Shown here: piece after piece, positions 29,524 to 37,134 of the stretch
How positions within the stretch are numbered: the stretch's first letter is position 1
Layout: each line of letters starts with the position of its first letter
NCBI GenBank assembly: GCA_046590575.1
Contig: JBKJUS010000149.1
Location: 1-47,531, forward strand
Length of the DNA stretch: 47,531 nucleotides
Reading direction: 5' to 3'
Origin: DATLNF01 sp046590575
GTDB lineage: Bacteria > Actinomycetota > Actinomycetes > BP-191
The notes under the pieces: generated by a model
The model's database searches: none
Told to the model about the DNA's origin: nothing
What the model saw: only the letters and a program-made list of their open reading frames with translations
Program-made: the position numbers and the translations under genes

Positions 29524-30056
29524 TGCGTCACCCCCCGCGCATCCAGCGCCTCGCGCATGGAGCGCAAGGCGTAGTAGACCCGACTCTTCACGGTGCCCAC
29601 CGGTATGCCGGCTTCGGCGGCGTAGTCCTCGTACGAACGACCGTGCAGCTGGGTCGCGACGATCACCTGTCGGTGGGCGTCGCTGACCGACAGTAGGGCC
29701 TCCTCGACCAGCCAACTGCTGATAAGGGGCTCGATGAAATCGTCGCCGGCGACGTTGCACTCGGCGAGCACCTGCGGATCGCGGAGCTCACCCCGGTTGG
29801 CCGCGGTCATGCGAGCCCGATACGCGTCGATCGCGACGTGGCGGGCGATCCCGAAGAGCCACGTCCGCAGACTGCCCCGCGCCGGGTCGTAACGGTCCCC
29901 TGCTCGCCAAGCCCGGACGAAGGTTTCTTGGACCGCGTCTTCCGCCGCCCCCCTGTCCCCGAGCACGCGCAGGGCGAGGCGAAAGAGCTCCGCACCATGA
30001 GCGTCGTAGGCAGCACGGACAGCATCCTCGTCGTCTAGGCGGGCGATCCGCGTCAT
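29520..30056 (-). CDS. ECF RNA polymerase sigma factor
   Basis: This 178-aa protein has region 2 (about 15-85: YDAHGAELFRLALRVLGDRG, AEDAVQETFVRAWRAGDRYD, GSLRTWLFGIARHVAIDAYR). Region 4 (about 115-170) has LLSVSDAHRQVIVATQLHGR, SYEDYAAEAGIPVGTVKSRV and YYALRSMRE. The type resembles SigK/SigL-like ECF factors paired with membrane anti-sigma factors. ATG 30056 gives the usual ECF length and has GGGAG 9-10 nt upstream; the frame is open to an ATG at 30191, which would add a 45-residue Pro-rich extension. The anti-sigma gene overlaps its end. The gap to arsC (30192-30387) holds only an inverted repeat at 30322-30373. Confidence 0.92.
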   Translation of the reverse strand: MTRIARLDDEDAVRAAYDAHGAELFRLALRVLGDRGAAEDAVQETFVRAWRAGDRYDPARGSLRTWLFGIARHVAIDAYRARMTAANRGELRDPQVLAECNVAGDDFIEPLISSWLVEEALLSVSDAHRQVIVATQLHGRSYEDYAAEAGIPVGTVKSRVYYALRSMREALDARGVTQ

Positions 30057-30321
30057 TTCGAGAGTCTCCCGCAGCGGACGTCCTGCCGTATCCAGAGCCA
30101 CCGCGGCATGCGGGGGCACACCTGGAGTACGCGGCTCGTCTACCGAAAGTTCATCCGGCGGTCCGCTAGGACTGTGCATGAGGCCATCCATTCGCCGTGA
30201 GTCCGCCCCTCGCCTGCCGAACGGGCTTCCCGGACCTCACCAACAACACTGACGCGACCCACTCAGCACCGTGTCAGCTCCAGCACCTGTCGCGTTCGGA
30301 GCCCCGCCGCCGGACGCCCTC

Positions 30322-30373
30322 AAGATCCAGGATTTCGGCGCGCTTAGCGCCGCACTGTGGAAGCCAGGATCTT
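30322..30373 (-). terminator. Nested inverted repeat downstream of arsC
   Basis: AAGATCC (30322-30328) pairs with GGATCTT (30367-30373), and inside GGCGC/GCGCC (30337-30341, 30347-30351) forms a second stem. It begins about 15 bp beyond the arsC stop codon (minus strand), where a terminator is expected. No clear U-run. Confidence 0.45.
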
Positions 30374-30387
30374 CAGACGGCCGCGAC

Positions 30388-30804
30388 TTAGACGTCGCCC
30401 GGATTGGGCTCCACGCCGAGGCGGGCAAGCAGCCGTCGGACCCTCGCTTCGATCTCGTCCCTGATCGGACGTACGGCGGCCACGTCCAGACCAGCCGGGT
30501 CTTCGAGCGCCCAGTCCTCGTAGGTCTTGCCCGGGAAGACCGGGCAGGCGTCACCGCAGCCCATCGTGATGACGACGTCAGCGGCGCGCACGATCTCCAC
30601 CGTCCACGGCTTCGGGAACTCCGCGGTGATGTCGATGCCGACCTCCGCCATCGCCGCAATGGCGGCGGGGTTGACCTCCTTGCTCGGCTCAGATCCACCC
30701 GACCACGCGACAGCGCGGCCACCCGCGAGGTGGGTGAACCAGCCGAGCGCCATCTGGGAGCGCCCGGCATTGTGCACGCAGAGGAAGATCACGGTCGGCG
30801 CCAT
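30388..30804 (-). CDS. arsC: Arsenate reductase, low-molecular-weight phosphatase type
   Basis: This 138-aa protein has the LMW-phosphatase P-loop FLCVHNAGRSQMA (Cys9-x5-Arg15) at the N-terminus and the later VITMGCGDACPVFPGKTYED with two further cysteines, then DPAGLDVAAVRPIRDEIEAR. This is the pattern of thioredoxin- or mycothiol-coupled arsenate reductases, converting As(V) to As(III). The Cys pair in GCGDAC fits the relay type. Its ATG overlaps the aquaporin stop (TGATG), so arsenite made here can leave by the coupled channel. No ArsR repressor gene is adjacent. Confidence 0.88.
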   Translation of the reverse strand: MAPTVIFLCVHNAGRSQMALGWFTHLAGGRAVAWSGGSEPSKEVNPAAIAAMAEVGIDITAEFPKPWTVEIVRAADVVITMGCGDACPVFPGKTYEDWALEDPAGLDVAAVRPIRDEIEARVRRLLARLGVEPNPGDV

Positions 30805-31508
30805 CAGACGGCCTGGTCATGGGGTACGACGAGGTCGACGGGCGCCTGGTTCGGGTAGAGGAATTGGGCGAGCCCGATGGCTGCAAGGCCGCCGACGAGC
30901 TGGGCGACGATGAAAGCCGGCGCCGACGCCGGATCGATCCCCGCGAACGTGTCGCTGAGCGTGCGGCCGACGGTGACCGCCGGATTGGCGAAACTGGTCG
31001 ACGAGGTGAACCAGTACGCCGCCGCGATGTAGCCGGCCACGGCGAACGGTGCCGCGGCGGAGCGCCCCGAGCGGACTACCCCGAGGATCACCATCAGCAG
31101 CCCGAACGTCGCCACGACCTCGCCGAGCCAGAGCCCGCCCGACGAGCGAGTCTGCGTCGACAACGTGACCGGGTCGAGGTCGAACATCAGGTTGGCCGTC
31201 ATCGCGCCGAGGCACGCCCCGACGACTTGGGCGCCGGCGTACGCGAGGGCCTCCATGGTGGACATTCCTCCGAGGGCCCGCTCGGCGAGGGTCACCACCG
31301 GGTTGAAGTGCGCGCCCGACACCGCGCCGAAAGCGAGGATGAGGGCCACCAGTCCACCGGCAGTGGCGAGGGAGTTCTCAAGCAGCTGAATGCCGACGTC
31401 GTTGGGCGAGAGTCGCTCGGCGAAGATCCCCGAGCCGACGACGACGGCGACGAGCAGCGCCGTTCCGACGCACTCCGCGACAACCCGCCGAGCAAGCGTG
31501 TGGCTCAT
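30804..31508 (-). CDS. Aquaporin/MIP family channel (arsenite-type)
   Basis: This 234-aa membrane protein has six hydrophobic helices and two half-helix NPA-like motifs: SGAHFNPVVT (NPV) and TSFANPAVTVGR (NPA). NPV in the first loop occurs in MIP channels linked to arsenite efflux (AqpS-like). In this context (overlapping arsC) it probably passes As(III) or other small neutral solutes. ATG 31508 is chosen because MSHTLARRVVAECVGTALLV is the normal MIP N-terminus; the frame is open far upstream only by chance. Confidence 0.85.
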   Translation of the reverse strand: MSHTLARRVVAECVGTALLVAVVVGSGIFAERLSPNDVGIQLLENSLATAGGLVALILAFGAVSGAHFNPVVTLAERALGGMSTMEALAYAGAQVVGACLGAMTANLMFDLDPVTLSTQTRSSGGLWLGEVVATFGLLMVILGVVRSGRSAAAPFAVAGYIAAAYWFTSSTSFANPAVTVGRTLSDTFAGIDPASAPAFIVAQLVGGLAAIGLAQFLYPNQAPVDLVVPHDQAV

Positions 31509-31955
31509 TGTGTACGACGATGGCCGAGGGCGTTGCGAGCGGTCAACTTCGGCGAAGCATCGATGCGCGATGTTTGCCTCCCCGTCACCGCGCGGCACCA
31601 GCGCGGCCCTAACGGCGTCGACCCTAACGGCGTCGACCCCACTTCCACTCCGCGGTACGCCGCAACACTCGGCGCGTGGCGCGGGCGTAGCGCGGAGTCG
31701 AAGTGCGGGGAGCCCGGTACTCGGTCGCGGCGTGAGGTGGGCCCGAAAGGAAGTCTTTGAGACCACCCAGAGGAGGTGACAGCAGCGGAAGCATCGAGTG
31801 GCGAGCGGCACACGAGTAGGTGAAAATTCGTGACCAGGGCAGGCCCGACGGGGGTTACGTCGAACCGGGCCGGCCAGCGTCTTGAGATGGCCGCGATCCG
31901 ACCACAGCGAGAAGGGCTCGGCCACGGTCGGATCCGTTCGTCGCTGCTCGGCGCC
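31509..31955. other. Gene-free stretch between the aquaporin and phoU genes
   Basis: No supported gene lies in these 447 bp. A 15-bp exact tandem duplication (CCCTAACGGCGTCGA at 31607-31621 and 31622-31636) and a 10-bp palindrome GCATCGATGC near 31558 are visible. The aquaporin-arsC promoter must lie here (minus strand); TTGACC near 31540 may be a -35 but no good -10 follows. The left-over open frames have no family resemblance. Confidence 0.6.
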
Positions 31956-32609
31956 CTACAGCCCGACGTGAGCTTCGTGTGCGGAGCCAGTGACCAGCCA
32001 CTCGACCCGCTCGGCGACCGAGACGGCGTGGTCGGCGATCCTCTCGTAGTAACGGGTGATCAGCGCAAGGTGCATCGCCAGCGGTACGTCGTTCGCCGCC
32101 GCGCCGTGGTGAGCGAACTGATCGAACATGTCGCGGCACAGCCGATCCATGGTGTCGTCCATCAGGTCGAGACGCTCACCAGCCTCGGGCTCGAGGTCAC
32201 GGACCGCATCGGCCGCCCCCTGCAGGAGGAGAGCGGCCTGGTCGCCCATGTCCCGAATAAGCTTGGCGATCTCGGGTGACAGGTGCAGCGGGTACGCACG
32301 ACGGACCGTCTTGGCGATGTTCAACGCGAGGTCGCCAGACCGCTCGAGGTCGCCGATCATCCGGATGGTCGCCATCAAGGCGCGCAGGTCGCCGGCCACC
32401 GGCGCCTGGCGGGCGAACATCTCGTGGATCCCGAGCTCGAGTCGCCGGTAGACGTCGTCGATGGCATCGTCCTGCGAGATCACGGTCTCCGCGAGGTGCA
32501 CGTCCGCGGTCAACAGCGCCTCCGTGACCTGTGCCACCGCGGTGGAGACGAGACCGATCATCTCGACTACCTCGGCCAGCGACTCCGTGATCCGATGGTG
32601 AAACCTCAC
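31956..32609 (-). CDS. phoU: Phosphate transport regulator PhoU
   Basis: This 217-aa protein is all-helical with two PhoU repeats (about 10-100 and 115-205). Each repeat carries a metal-binding-like acidic motif: DLRALMATIRMIGDLERSGD and LALITRYYERIADHAVSVAE. PhoU links PstSCAB to the PhoR-type sensor kinase so that Pho genes are repressed when phosphate is ample. The GTG start at 32609 overlaps the pstB stop, making it the last gene of the pst operon. Confidence 0.95.
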   Translation of the reverse strand: MRFHHRITESLAEVVEMIGLVSTAVAQVTEALLTADVHLAETVISQDDAIDDVYRRLELGIHEMFARQAPVAGDLRALMATIRMIGDLERSGDLALNIAKTVRRAYPLHLSPEIAKLIRDMGDQAALLLQGAADAVRDLEPEAGERLDLMDDTMDRLCRDMFDQFAHHGAAANDVPLAMHLALITRYYERIADHAVSVAERVEWLVTGSAHEAHVGL

Positions 32610-33496
32610 CCGAAGCGGCCGGTGATGTAGCCCTCAGTGCGGGGGTCCGACGGATTGGTGAAGATCTTCTGCGTCTCGTCGTACTCGACGAGCACGCCGT
32701 AGCGCTTGCCCTCTTCGGCTACGTGGGCCGTGAAGAAGGCGGTCTTGTCGGACACCCGCGCTGCCTGCTGCATGTTGTGCGTGACGATGACGATCGTGTA
32801 GTCGCCGGCCAGCTGCTGCATCAGGTCCTCGATCTTCGCCGTCGCGATGGGGTCGAGGGCCGAGCACGGCTCGTCCATGAGGATCACTTCGGGGTCTACG
32901 GCCAGGGCACGAGCGATGCACAGCCGCTGCTGCTGCCCACCGGAAAGAGCAAGAGCCGACTTCTTCGTGTTGTCCTTCACCTCGTCCCACAGCGCGGCCT
33001 GCGTCAGAGCGCGCTCGACGATGTCGTCGAAGCCCTTCTTCACGCCCATCAGCTTGGGGCCGAAGGTGATGTTGTCGTAGACCGAACGGGGAAACGGGTT
33101 GGGCTTCTGGAAGACCATGCCGATACGCCGGCGCACCTCGACGGCGTCGACATCACGGGCATACAGGTCCTGGCCGTGAAAGCGAATGGTGCCCTCGACC
33201 TGGGCTTCCGGGATGAGGTCGTTCATCCGGTTGAAGCAGCGGATAAAGGTCGACTTGCCGCAACCGGACGGGCCGATCAGTGCGGTGATCTCACCACGCG
33301 GGATGCCGATCGTGACGGTGTCGAGCGCCAGCTTGTTGCCGTAGCTGACGCGCACCCGGTCAACTTCGAAGATCGGGTCGAGCACCGAGGCGGGGGTGTG
33401 GATTGCCACCTCCGCAGTCTCCTTGGCCACCACGGGGTCGATCATGCCGTGATCGAGGGCGCCGTGAACCACGGGGCGGGTGTCAGTGGATTTCAT
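32606..33496 (-). CDS. pstB: Phosphate ABC transporter ATP-binding protein PstB
   Basis: This 296-aa ATPase carries Walker A GPSGCGKSTFIRCFNRMNDL, the Q-loop MVFQKPNPFPRSVYDN, signature LSGGQQQRLCIARALA, Walker B VILMDEPCSALDPIATA and the H-loop IVIVTHNMQQAARVSD. The FNRMNDL and NPFPRS segments are specific to PstB. About 40 extra residues precede the usual start (around VDRVRVSYGN). ATG 33496 has GAGG 6-9 nt upstream. It powers phosphate import by PstCA. Gene order pstS-pstC-pstA-pstB-phoU is classical. Confidence 0.96.
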   Translation of the reverse strand: MKSTDTRPVVHGALDHGMIDPVVAKETAEVAIHTPASVLDPIFEVDRVRVSYGNKLALDTVTIGIPRGEITALIGPSGCGKSTFIRCFNRMNDLIPEAQVEGTIRFHGQDLYARDVDAVEVRRRIGMVFQKPNPFPRSVYDNITFGPKLMGVKKGFDDIVERALTQAALWDEVKDNTKKSALALSGGQQQRLCIARALAVDPEVILMDEPCSALDPIATAKIEDLMQQLAGDYTIVIVTHNMQQAARVSDKTAFFTAHVAEEGKRYGVLVEYDETQKIFTNPSDPRTEGYITGRFG

Positions 33497-33543
33497 CGGC
33501 TGCCTCGCGGTCGGGGTTGGAGATGCTGGCCGGCGACGTGCGC

Positions 33544-34437
33544 TCACCACGTCTGGGGGCCGCGACGGCGCAGTGCGATCGCGACGCCGTTGATGACGAA
33601 GAGCACGCCGAGCAGCACGATGATCCCGGCGGCCGCGGTGATCTGGAAGCCAGGCTGGGGGCGGTTGATCCAGTTGAAGATCTGCAGAGGCAGCGCGGTG
33701 TAGCGGTCACTCGGGTCGTTGGGCACGCTGGCACTGAAGACGAGCGCACCAAGGAGCAGCAGCGGCGCGGCCTCGCCGAGCGCGCGCGAGAGCGCGAGGA
33801 TGCACCCGGTGAGAATGCCTCCACGCGCCGGCGGCATGACCGCCCGTTTGGTCACCTGCCACCGGGTCGCGCCGAGGGCGTACGCGCCCTGCCGAATGGA
33901 CGGCGGCACCGCCCTGATCGACTCGCGGGCGGCGATGACGATGACCGGGAAGGCGAGCAGCGACAACGCGATCGAACCCGTCCACAGCGAGAAGCCGAGA
34001 CCAAGGCCGCGAGCGACGACCCCGAGCGCGAGGATGCCGTAGATGATCGACGGGACGCCGGCCAGGTTGGCGATGTTGACCTCGATGAGCCGGGTGAACC
34101 GGTTGCGGGGCGCCATCTCCTCGAGATAGATCGCCGCTCCGACGCTGATCGGCACGGCGATCAGCGTGGTCAGCCCGATGAGCCACATGCTGCCGAAGAT
34201 CGCTGCCTTCACCCCGGCATTCGCCGGGCGGCGCGACGGGAACGACGTGAGGAAGTCGACCGAAAGACGGGAGCCACCGCGATCGATGACGGTGTAGAGC
34301 AAGATGCCGAGAACGACCAGCCCGACGCCGGTGCAGACGAGCAGCACGGCCTGAAAAGACAGCTCGCCGACCCGACGCGACCGGTTGGCCTTGGACGAGG
34401 TAAGCGGCCGCTGTTCCCGCTCCAGCATGGTCGTCAC
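33544..34437 (-). CDS. pstA: Phosphate ABC transporter permease PstA
   Basis: This 297-aa permease has six membrane helices and the ABC permease (EAA-like) loop ESIRAVPPSIRQGAYALGAT with RWQVTKRAVMPPARGGILTG. Other typical PstA segments are YLEEMAPRNRFTRLIEVNIA and NLAGVPSIIYGILALG. It pairs with PstC to form the phosphate channel. The GTG start at 34437 overlaps the pstC stop codon by four bases. Confidence 0.95.
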   Translation of the reverse strand: MTTMLEREQRPLTSSKANRSRRVGELSFQAVLLVCTGVGLVVLGILLYTVIDRGGSRLSVDFLTSFPSRRPANAGVKAAIFGSMWLIGLTTLIAVPISVGAAIYLEEMAPRNRFTRLIEVNIANLAGVPSIIYGILALGVVARGLGLGFSLWTGSIALSLLAFPVIVIAARESIRAVPPSIRQGAYALGATRWQVTKRAVMPPARGGILTGCILALSRALGEAAPLLLLGALVFSASVPNDPSDRYTALPLQIFNWINRPQPGFQITAAAGIIVLLGVLFVINGVAIALRRRGPQTW

Positions 34438-35384
34438 TGGTAGACCTGCCGGAAGCGTCTGACGAAGCGCTGGCTCAGCAGGTTGAGCACCAGGGTCAGA
34501 GCGAACAGAGTGAGCCCCACCGCGAAGATCGACTGGTAGTCGACGGTGCCCTGCTGCGAGTCGCCGAGGGAGACCTGCGCGATGTAGCCGGTCATGGTCT
34601 GGATGCTCTCGCGGACGTCGAGAGTGAGGTTGGGCGTCGACCCGGCCGCCACTGCGACGATCATCGTCTCCCCGACCGCCCGGCTAATGCCGAGAATGAC
34701 GCTGGCCGCGATCCCGGACAGCGCCGCTGGGATGACGACCCGGGTGGCCACCCGGCGGCGCCCGCAGCCGAGACCGAACGCACCCTCCCGCAGCGACTGC
34801 GGCACGGCGCTCATCGCGTCCTCGGACAGGCTCGCGATGGTCGGGATGATCATGATGCCCATCACCAGCCCGGCCGAGAGCGCGTTGAAGATGCTCACTT
34901 CCTCGTCGCCGAAGATCGACTGAAGCAGGGGTGTCACGGTGCGCAGCGCGAAATATCCGTAGACCACGGTCGGTACGCCGGCGAGGAGCTCCAGCACTGG
35001 CTTCAAGATCCGCCGCACGCCGGGCCGGGCATATTCGCTGAGGTACGTCGCCGCGCCCAATCCGAGCGGCAGGGCGACAGCGAGCGCCACCGCGGAGACG
35101 AGGAGGGTCCCGCCCAGCAGAGCGAGGACACCGAAGAGCTGCGGGGCGCCCTTGGGCTGCCAGACCGTGCCGGTGAAGAAGTCGACTGCGCTGAAGTCGC
35201 GGAAGAAATCCAGCCCGTTGCTGACCAGGGTGTAGACGATGGCGACCGTCGTCAGGATCGAGATGAGCCCGCACAGGAGCAGCAGGGTCTCGATGATCCG
35301 CTCGGCCGGTCGGACCCGGCGGCGAAGGTCCAGCGGCGGTCGCTGGCCCCCCACCTGCCGGGTCGTCGTACCGACAATCGTCAT
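34434..35384 (-). CDS. pstC: Phosphate ABC transporter permease PstC
   Basis: This 316-aa permease has six membrane helices, a cytoplasmic N-terminus of about 30 residues, and the coupling loop EDAMSAVPQSLREGAFGLGC. The segments DFFTGTVWQPKGAPQLFGVL, LLAGVPTVVYGYFALRTVTP and AVGETMIVAVAAG are characteristic of PstC. It lies 67 bp after pstS and overlaps pstA. Confidence 0.95.
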   Translation of the reverse strand: MTIVGTTTRQVGGQRPPLDLRRRVRPAERIIETLLLLCGLISILTTVAIVYTLVSNGLDFFRDFSAVDFFTGTVWQPKGAPQLFGVLALLGGTLLVSAVALAVALPLGLGAATYLSEYARPGVRRILKPVLELLAGVPTVVYGYFALRTVTPLLQSIFGDEEVSIFNALSAGLVMGIMIIPTIASLSEDAMSAVPQSLREGAFGLGCGRRRVATRVVIPAALSGIAASVILGISRAVGETMIVAVAAGSTPNLTLDVRESIQTMTGYIAQVSLGDSQQGTVDYQSIFAVGLTLFALTLVLNLLSQRFVRRFRQVYQ

Positions 35385-35451
35385 GACGTGCTCGTCAACG
35401 GGCAGAGCCTCTCAGAGGTGCGTGCAGGCGCGAAGGTGCACTCTGCCGAAT

Positions 35452-36432
35452 CTAGGCCAGCTTGGCGAGCGCAGCCTGGTAGTCGGCGTCGGGCAGCTGA
35501 ACGTAGCCGACCTCGTCGATGAGCTCGCGGCCGTCGGTCAGCACGAAGTTCATCATGGCCTTGACCTCAGGGCGGGCAAGAGCGGCGTTCTTCACGTAGA
35601 TGAACAGCGGCCGGGACAGTGGGTCGTAGGTGCCGTCGAGCACCGTCTCCGTCGAGGGCTCGACACAACCCTTGCCGCCGTCCACACCGACCAGGTTGAG
35701 CTTGTCCTTGTTCTCCTGGTAGTAGGAGAAGCCGAAGAAGCCCAGGCCGCCCTTGGAGCCTTCGATGCCGGTGACCAGGACGTTGTCGTCCTCGGACGTC
35801 GTGACGCCGTCGGCCCGGTACTTCTCCTTCTTGCCGAGGATCTCCTCGAGGAAGAAGTCATAGGTGCCGGAGTCGGCGCCCGGCGTGAAGAGCTTGACCT
35901 CGGTGGCCGGCAGGCCGGTCTTGATGTCGCTGTACTTCTTGACGGTGCTGCCCGCGAGGAAGGTCTTCTTCAACTCATCCACCGTCAGGCAGTCCAGCTT
36001 GAGGTCTTTGTTGCTGACGACGGCAAGACCGTCGGACGCGATCTTGAACTCGGTGAAGGCGACACCCTTGGCATCGCAGGCGGCCTTCTCCTCGTCCTTG
36101 ATCGCACGGGAAGCGTTGGAGAAATCGGTCTCGCCGGCGCAGAACTTCTCGAAGCCGCCGCCGGTGCCGGACTCGCCGACCTGGATCTTCACGTCGGGGT
36201 TGGCGCCGCCGAAGTCCTCGGCCACGGCCTCCATGATCGGGAACACCGTGGAGGACCCGTCGCCGCTGATGGTGCCGGCGAGCTTGGCCTCGGGGCCGCC
36301 CGCAGCCGACGAGGTACCGGAGGACGACCCGGTGTCAACGCTGTCCGAGTCGCCACTGCAGCCGGCGATCGCGATGGTCAGGCCCAGTACGGCCACGGCA
36401 GTGCGCCGCAGCCCTCGCTGGCGAGAGAGCAT
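35452..36432 (-). CDS. pstS: Phosphate-binding lipoprotein PstS
   Basis: This 326-aa protein has a lipoprotein signal peptide (RRTAVAVLGLTIAIAGC, lipobox IAGC) and a Ser/Gly-rich linker. The phosphate-binding fold follows, with ISGDGSSTVFPIMEAVAEDF, VGESGTGGGFEKFCAGETDF, SNASRAIKDEE and the later GADSGTYDFFLEEILGK. It captures phosphate outside the membrane and passes it to PstCA. ATG 36432 is chosen because AGGAGG lies 9 nt upstream; the in-frame ATG at 36441 directly abuts the Shine-Dalgarno. A PHO box lies at 36519-36540. Confidence 0.95.
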   Translation of the reverse strand: MLSRQRGLRRTAVAVLGLTIAIAGCSGDSDSVDTGSSSGTSSAAGGPEAKLAGTISGDGSSTVFPIMEAVAEDFGGANPDVKIQVGESGTGGGFEKFCAGETDFSNASRAIKDEEKAACDAKGVAFTEFKIASDGLAVVSNKDLKLDCLTVDELKKTFLAGSTVKKYSDIKTGLPATEVKLFTPGADSGTYDFFLEEILGKKEKYRADGVTTSEDDNVLVTGIEGSKGGLGFFGFSYYQENKDKLNLVGVDGGKGCVEPSTETVLDGTYDPLSRPLFIYVKNAALARPEVKAMMNFVLTDGRELIDEVGYVQLPDADYQAALAKLA

Positions 36433-36518
36433 GGAAGACATCCTCCTGGTTGGAGCGCGGGGCTGATCCCCGCGCGACAAGGGAAACCGTAGGGAAAGCG
36501 TTCCCCGAGCATGGGTGT

Positions 36519-36540
36519 CTTGGATGAACGTCAGATGAAC
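36519..36540 (-). promoter_or_regulatory. PHO box (PhoP-type direct repeats) upstream of pstS
   Basis: On the minus strand two perfect 11-bp-spaced direct repeats read GTTCATCTGAC and GTTCATCCAAG, and a weaker third unit GCTCATGTCTG lies directly upstream (36551-36541). This matches the actinobacterial PHO-box pattern (GTTCAYYxxxx repeated every 11 bp) bound by PhoP/RegX3-type regulators under phosphate starvation. It lies about 87 bp before the pstS start codon. Confidence 0.85.
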
Positions 36541-36626
36541 CAGACATGAGCAGTTGACGTTGCGCCGACGGCCGCACGGCGTACGCCGGATGAACGAGCC
36601 GGCCCAGGCGACGCGCAGGCTCTCGG

Positions 36627-36632
36627 TACAGT
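36627..36632 (+). promoter_or_regulatory. -10 element for a leaderless SRPBCC gene transcript
   Basis: TACAGT followed after 6 nt by the ATG at 36639, without a ribosome binding site, suggests a leaderless transcript. The -35 is not clear. The 206-bp space between this gene and pstS holds divergent promoters. Confidence 0.45.
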
Positions 36633-36638
36633 CCTGGC

Positions 36639-37082
36639 ATGGCGAAGGACCGTCGCGTATCCCGCTCGCGCGTCATCGACGCGTCGCCGAGCGCTGTCTT
36701 CGCGCTGCTCACCGACGCCCGCAAGCACGCCACCTTCGACGGGTCGGGCAGCGTTCGGGATGCGTTGAGCGCCCCCGACCGACTGGAGCTCGGATCGCGT
36801 TTCGGGATGCGGATGCACGTGCTCGTGCCGTACGTCATCTCCAACGAGGTGGTGGAGTTCGAGCCGGACCGGCTGATCGCTTGGCAACACTTCGGACACC
36901 ACCGCTGGCGTTATGAGCTGACTCTGGTCGACGGCGGGCGCCGCACCGAGGTCACCGAGACGTTCGACTGGTCGACGTCGCGGGCGCCGTGGTTCATCGA
37001 GCGCATGGGCTACCCGGCGAGGAACGCCACATCGATGGACGCGACCCTCGTCCGGCTGGCCGCCGCGCTCGCCGACGACTGA
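36639..37082 (+). CDS. SRPBCC (START-like) family protein
   Basis: This 147-aa protein shows the SRPBCC polyketide-cyclase/dehydrase-like pattern: VSRSRVIDASPSAVFALLTD, DARKHATFDGSGSV, MRMHVLVPYVISNEVVEFEP, LIAWQHFGHHRWRYELTLVD and a final long helix TSMDATLVRLAAALA. Such helix-grip folds hold a hydrophobic ligand in a cavity; the ligand is unknown. ATG 36639 is preceded by a -10-like TACAGT. It is divergent from pstS but shows no functional link to phosphate uptake. Confidence 0.85.
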   Translation: MAKDRRVSRSRVIDASPSAVFALLTDARKHATFDGSGSVRDALSAPDRLELGSRFGMRMHVLVPYVISNEVVEFEPDRLIAWQHFGHHRWRYELTLVDGGRRTEVTETFDWSTSRAPWFIERMGYPARNATSMDATLVRLAAALADD

Positions 37083-37134
37083 CTGCGCCGCCACTTCACC
37101 CTCACGTCCTACCGCGGAGGTCACCCGTCGGACG

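Noticed and set aside
31830..32279. 149-aa plus-strand frame over phoU
   Set aside because: Antisense of phoU, whose protein is clearly recognisable.
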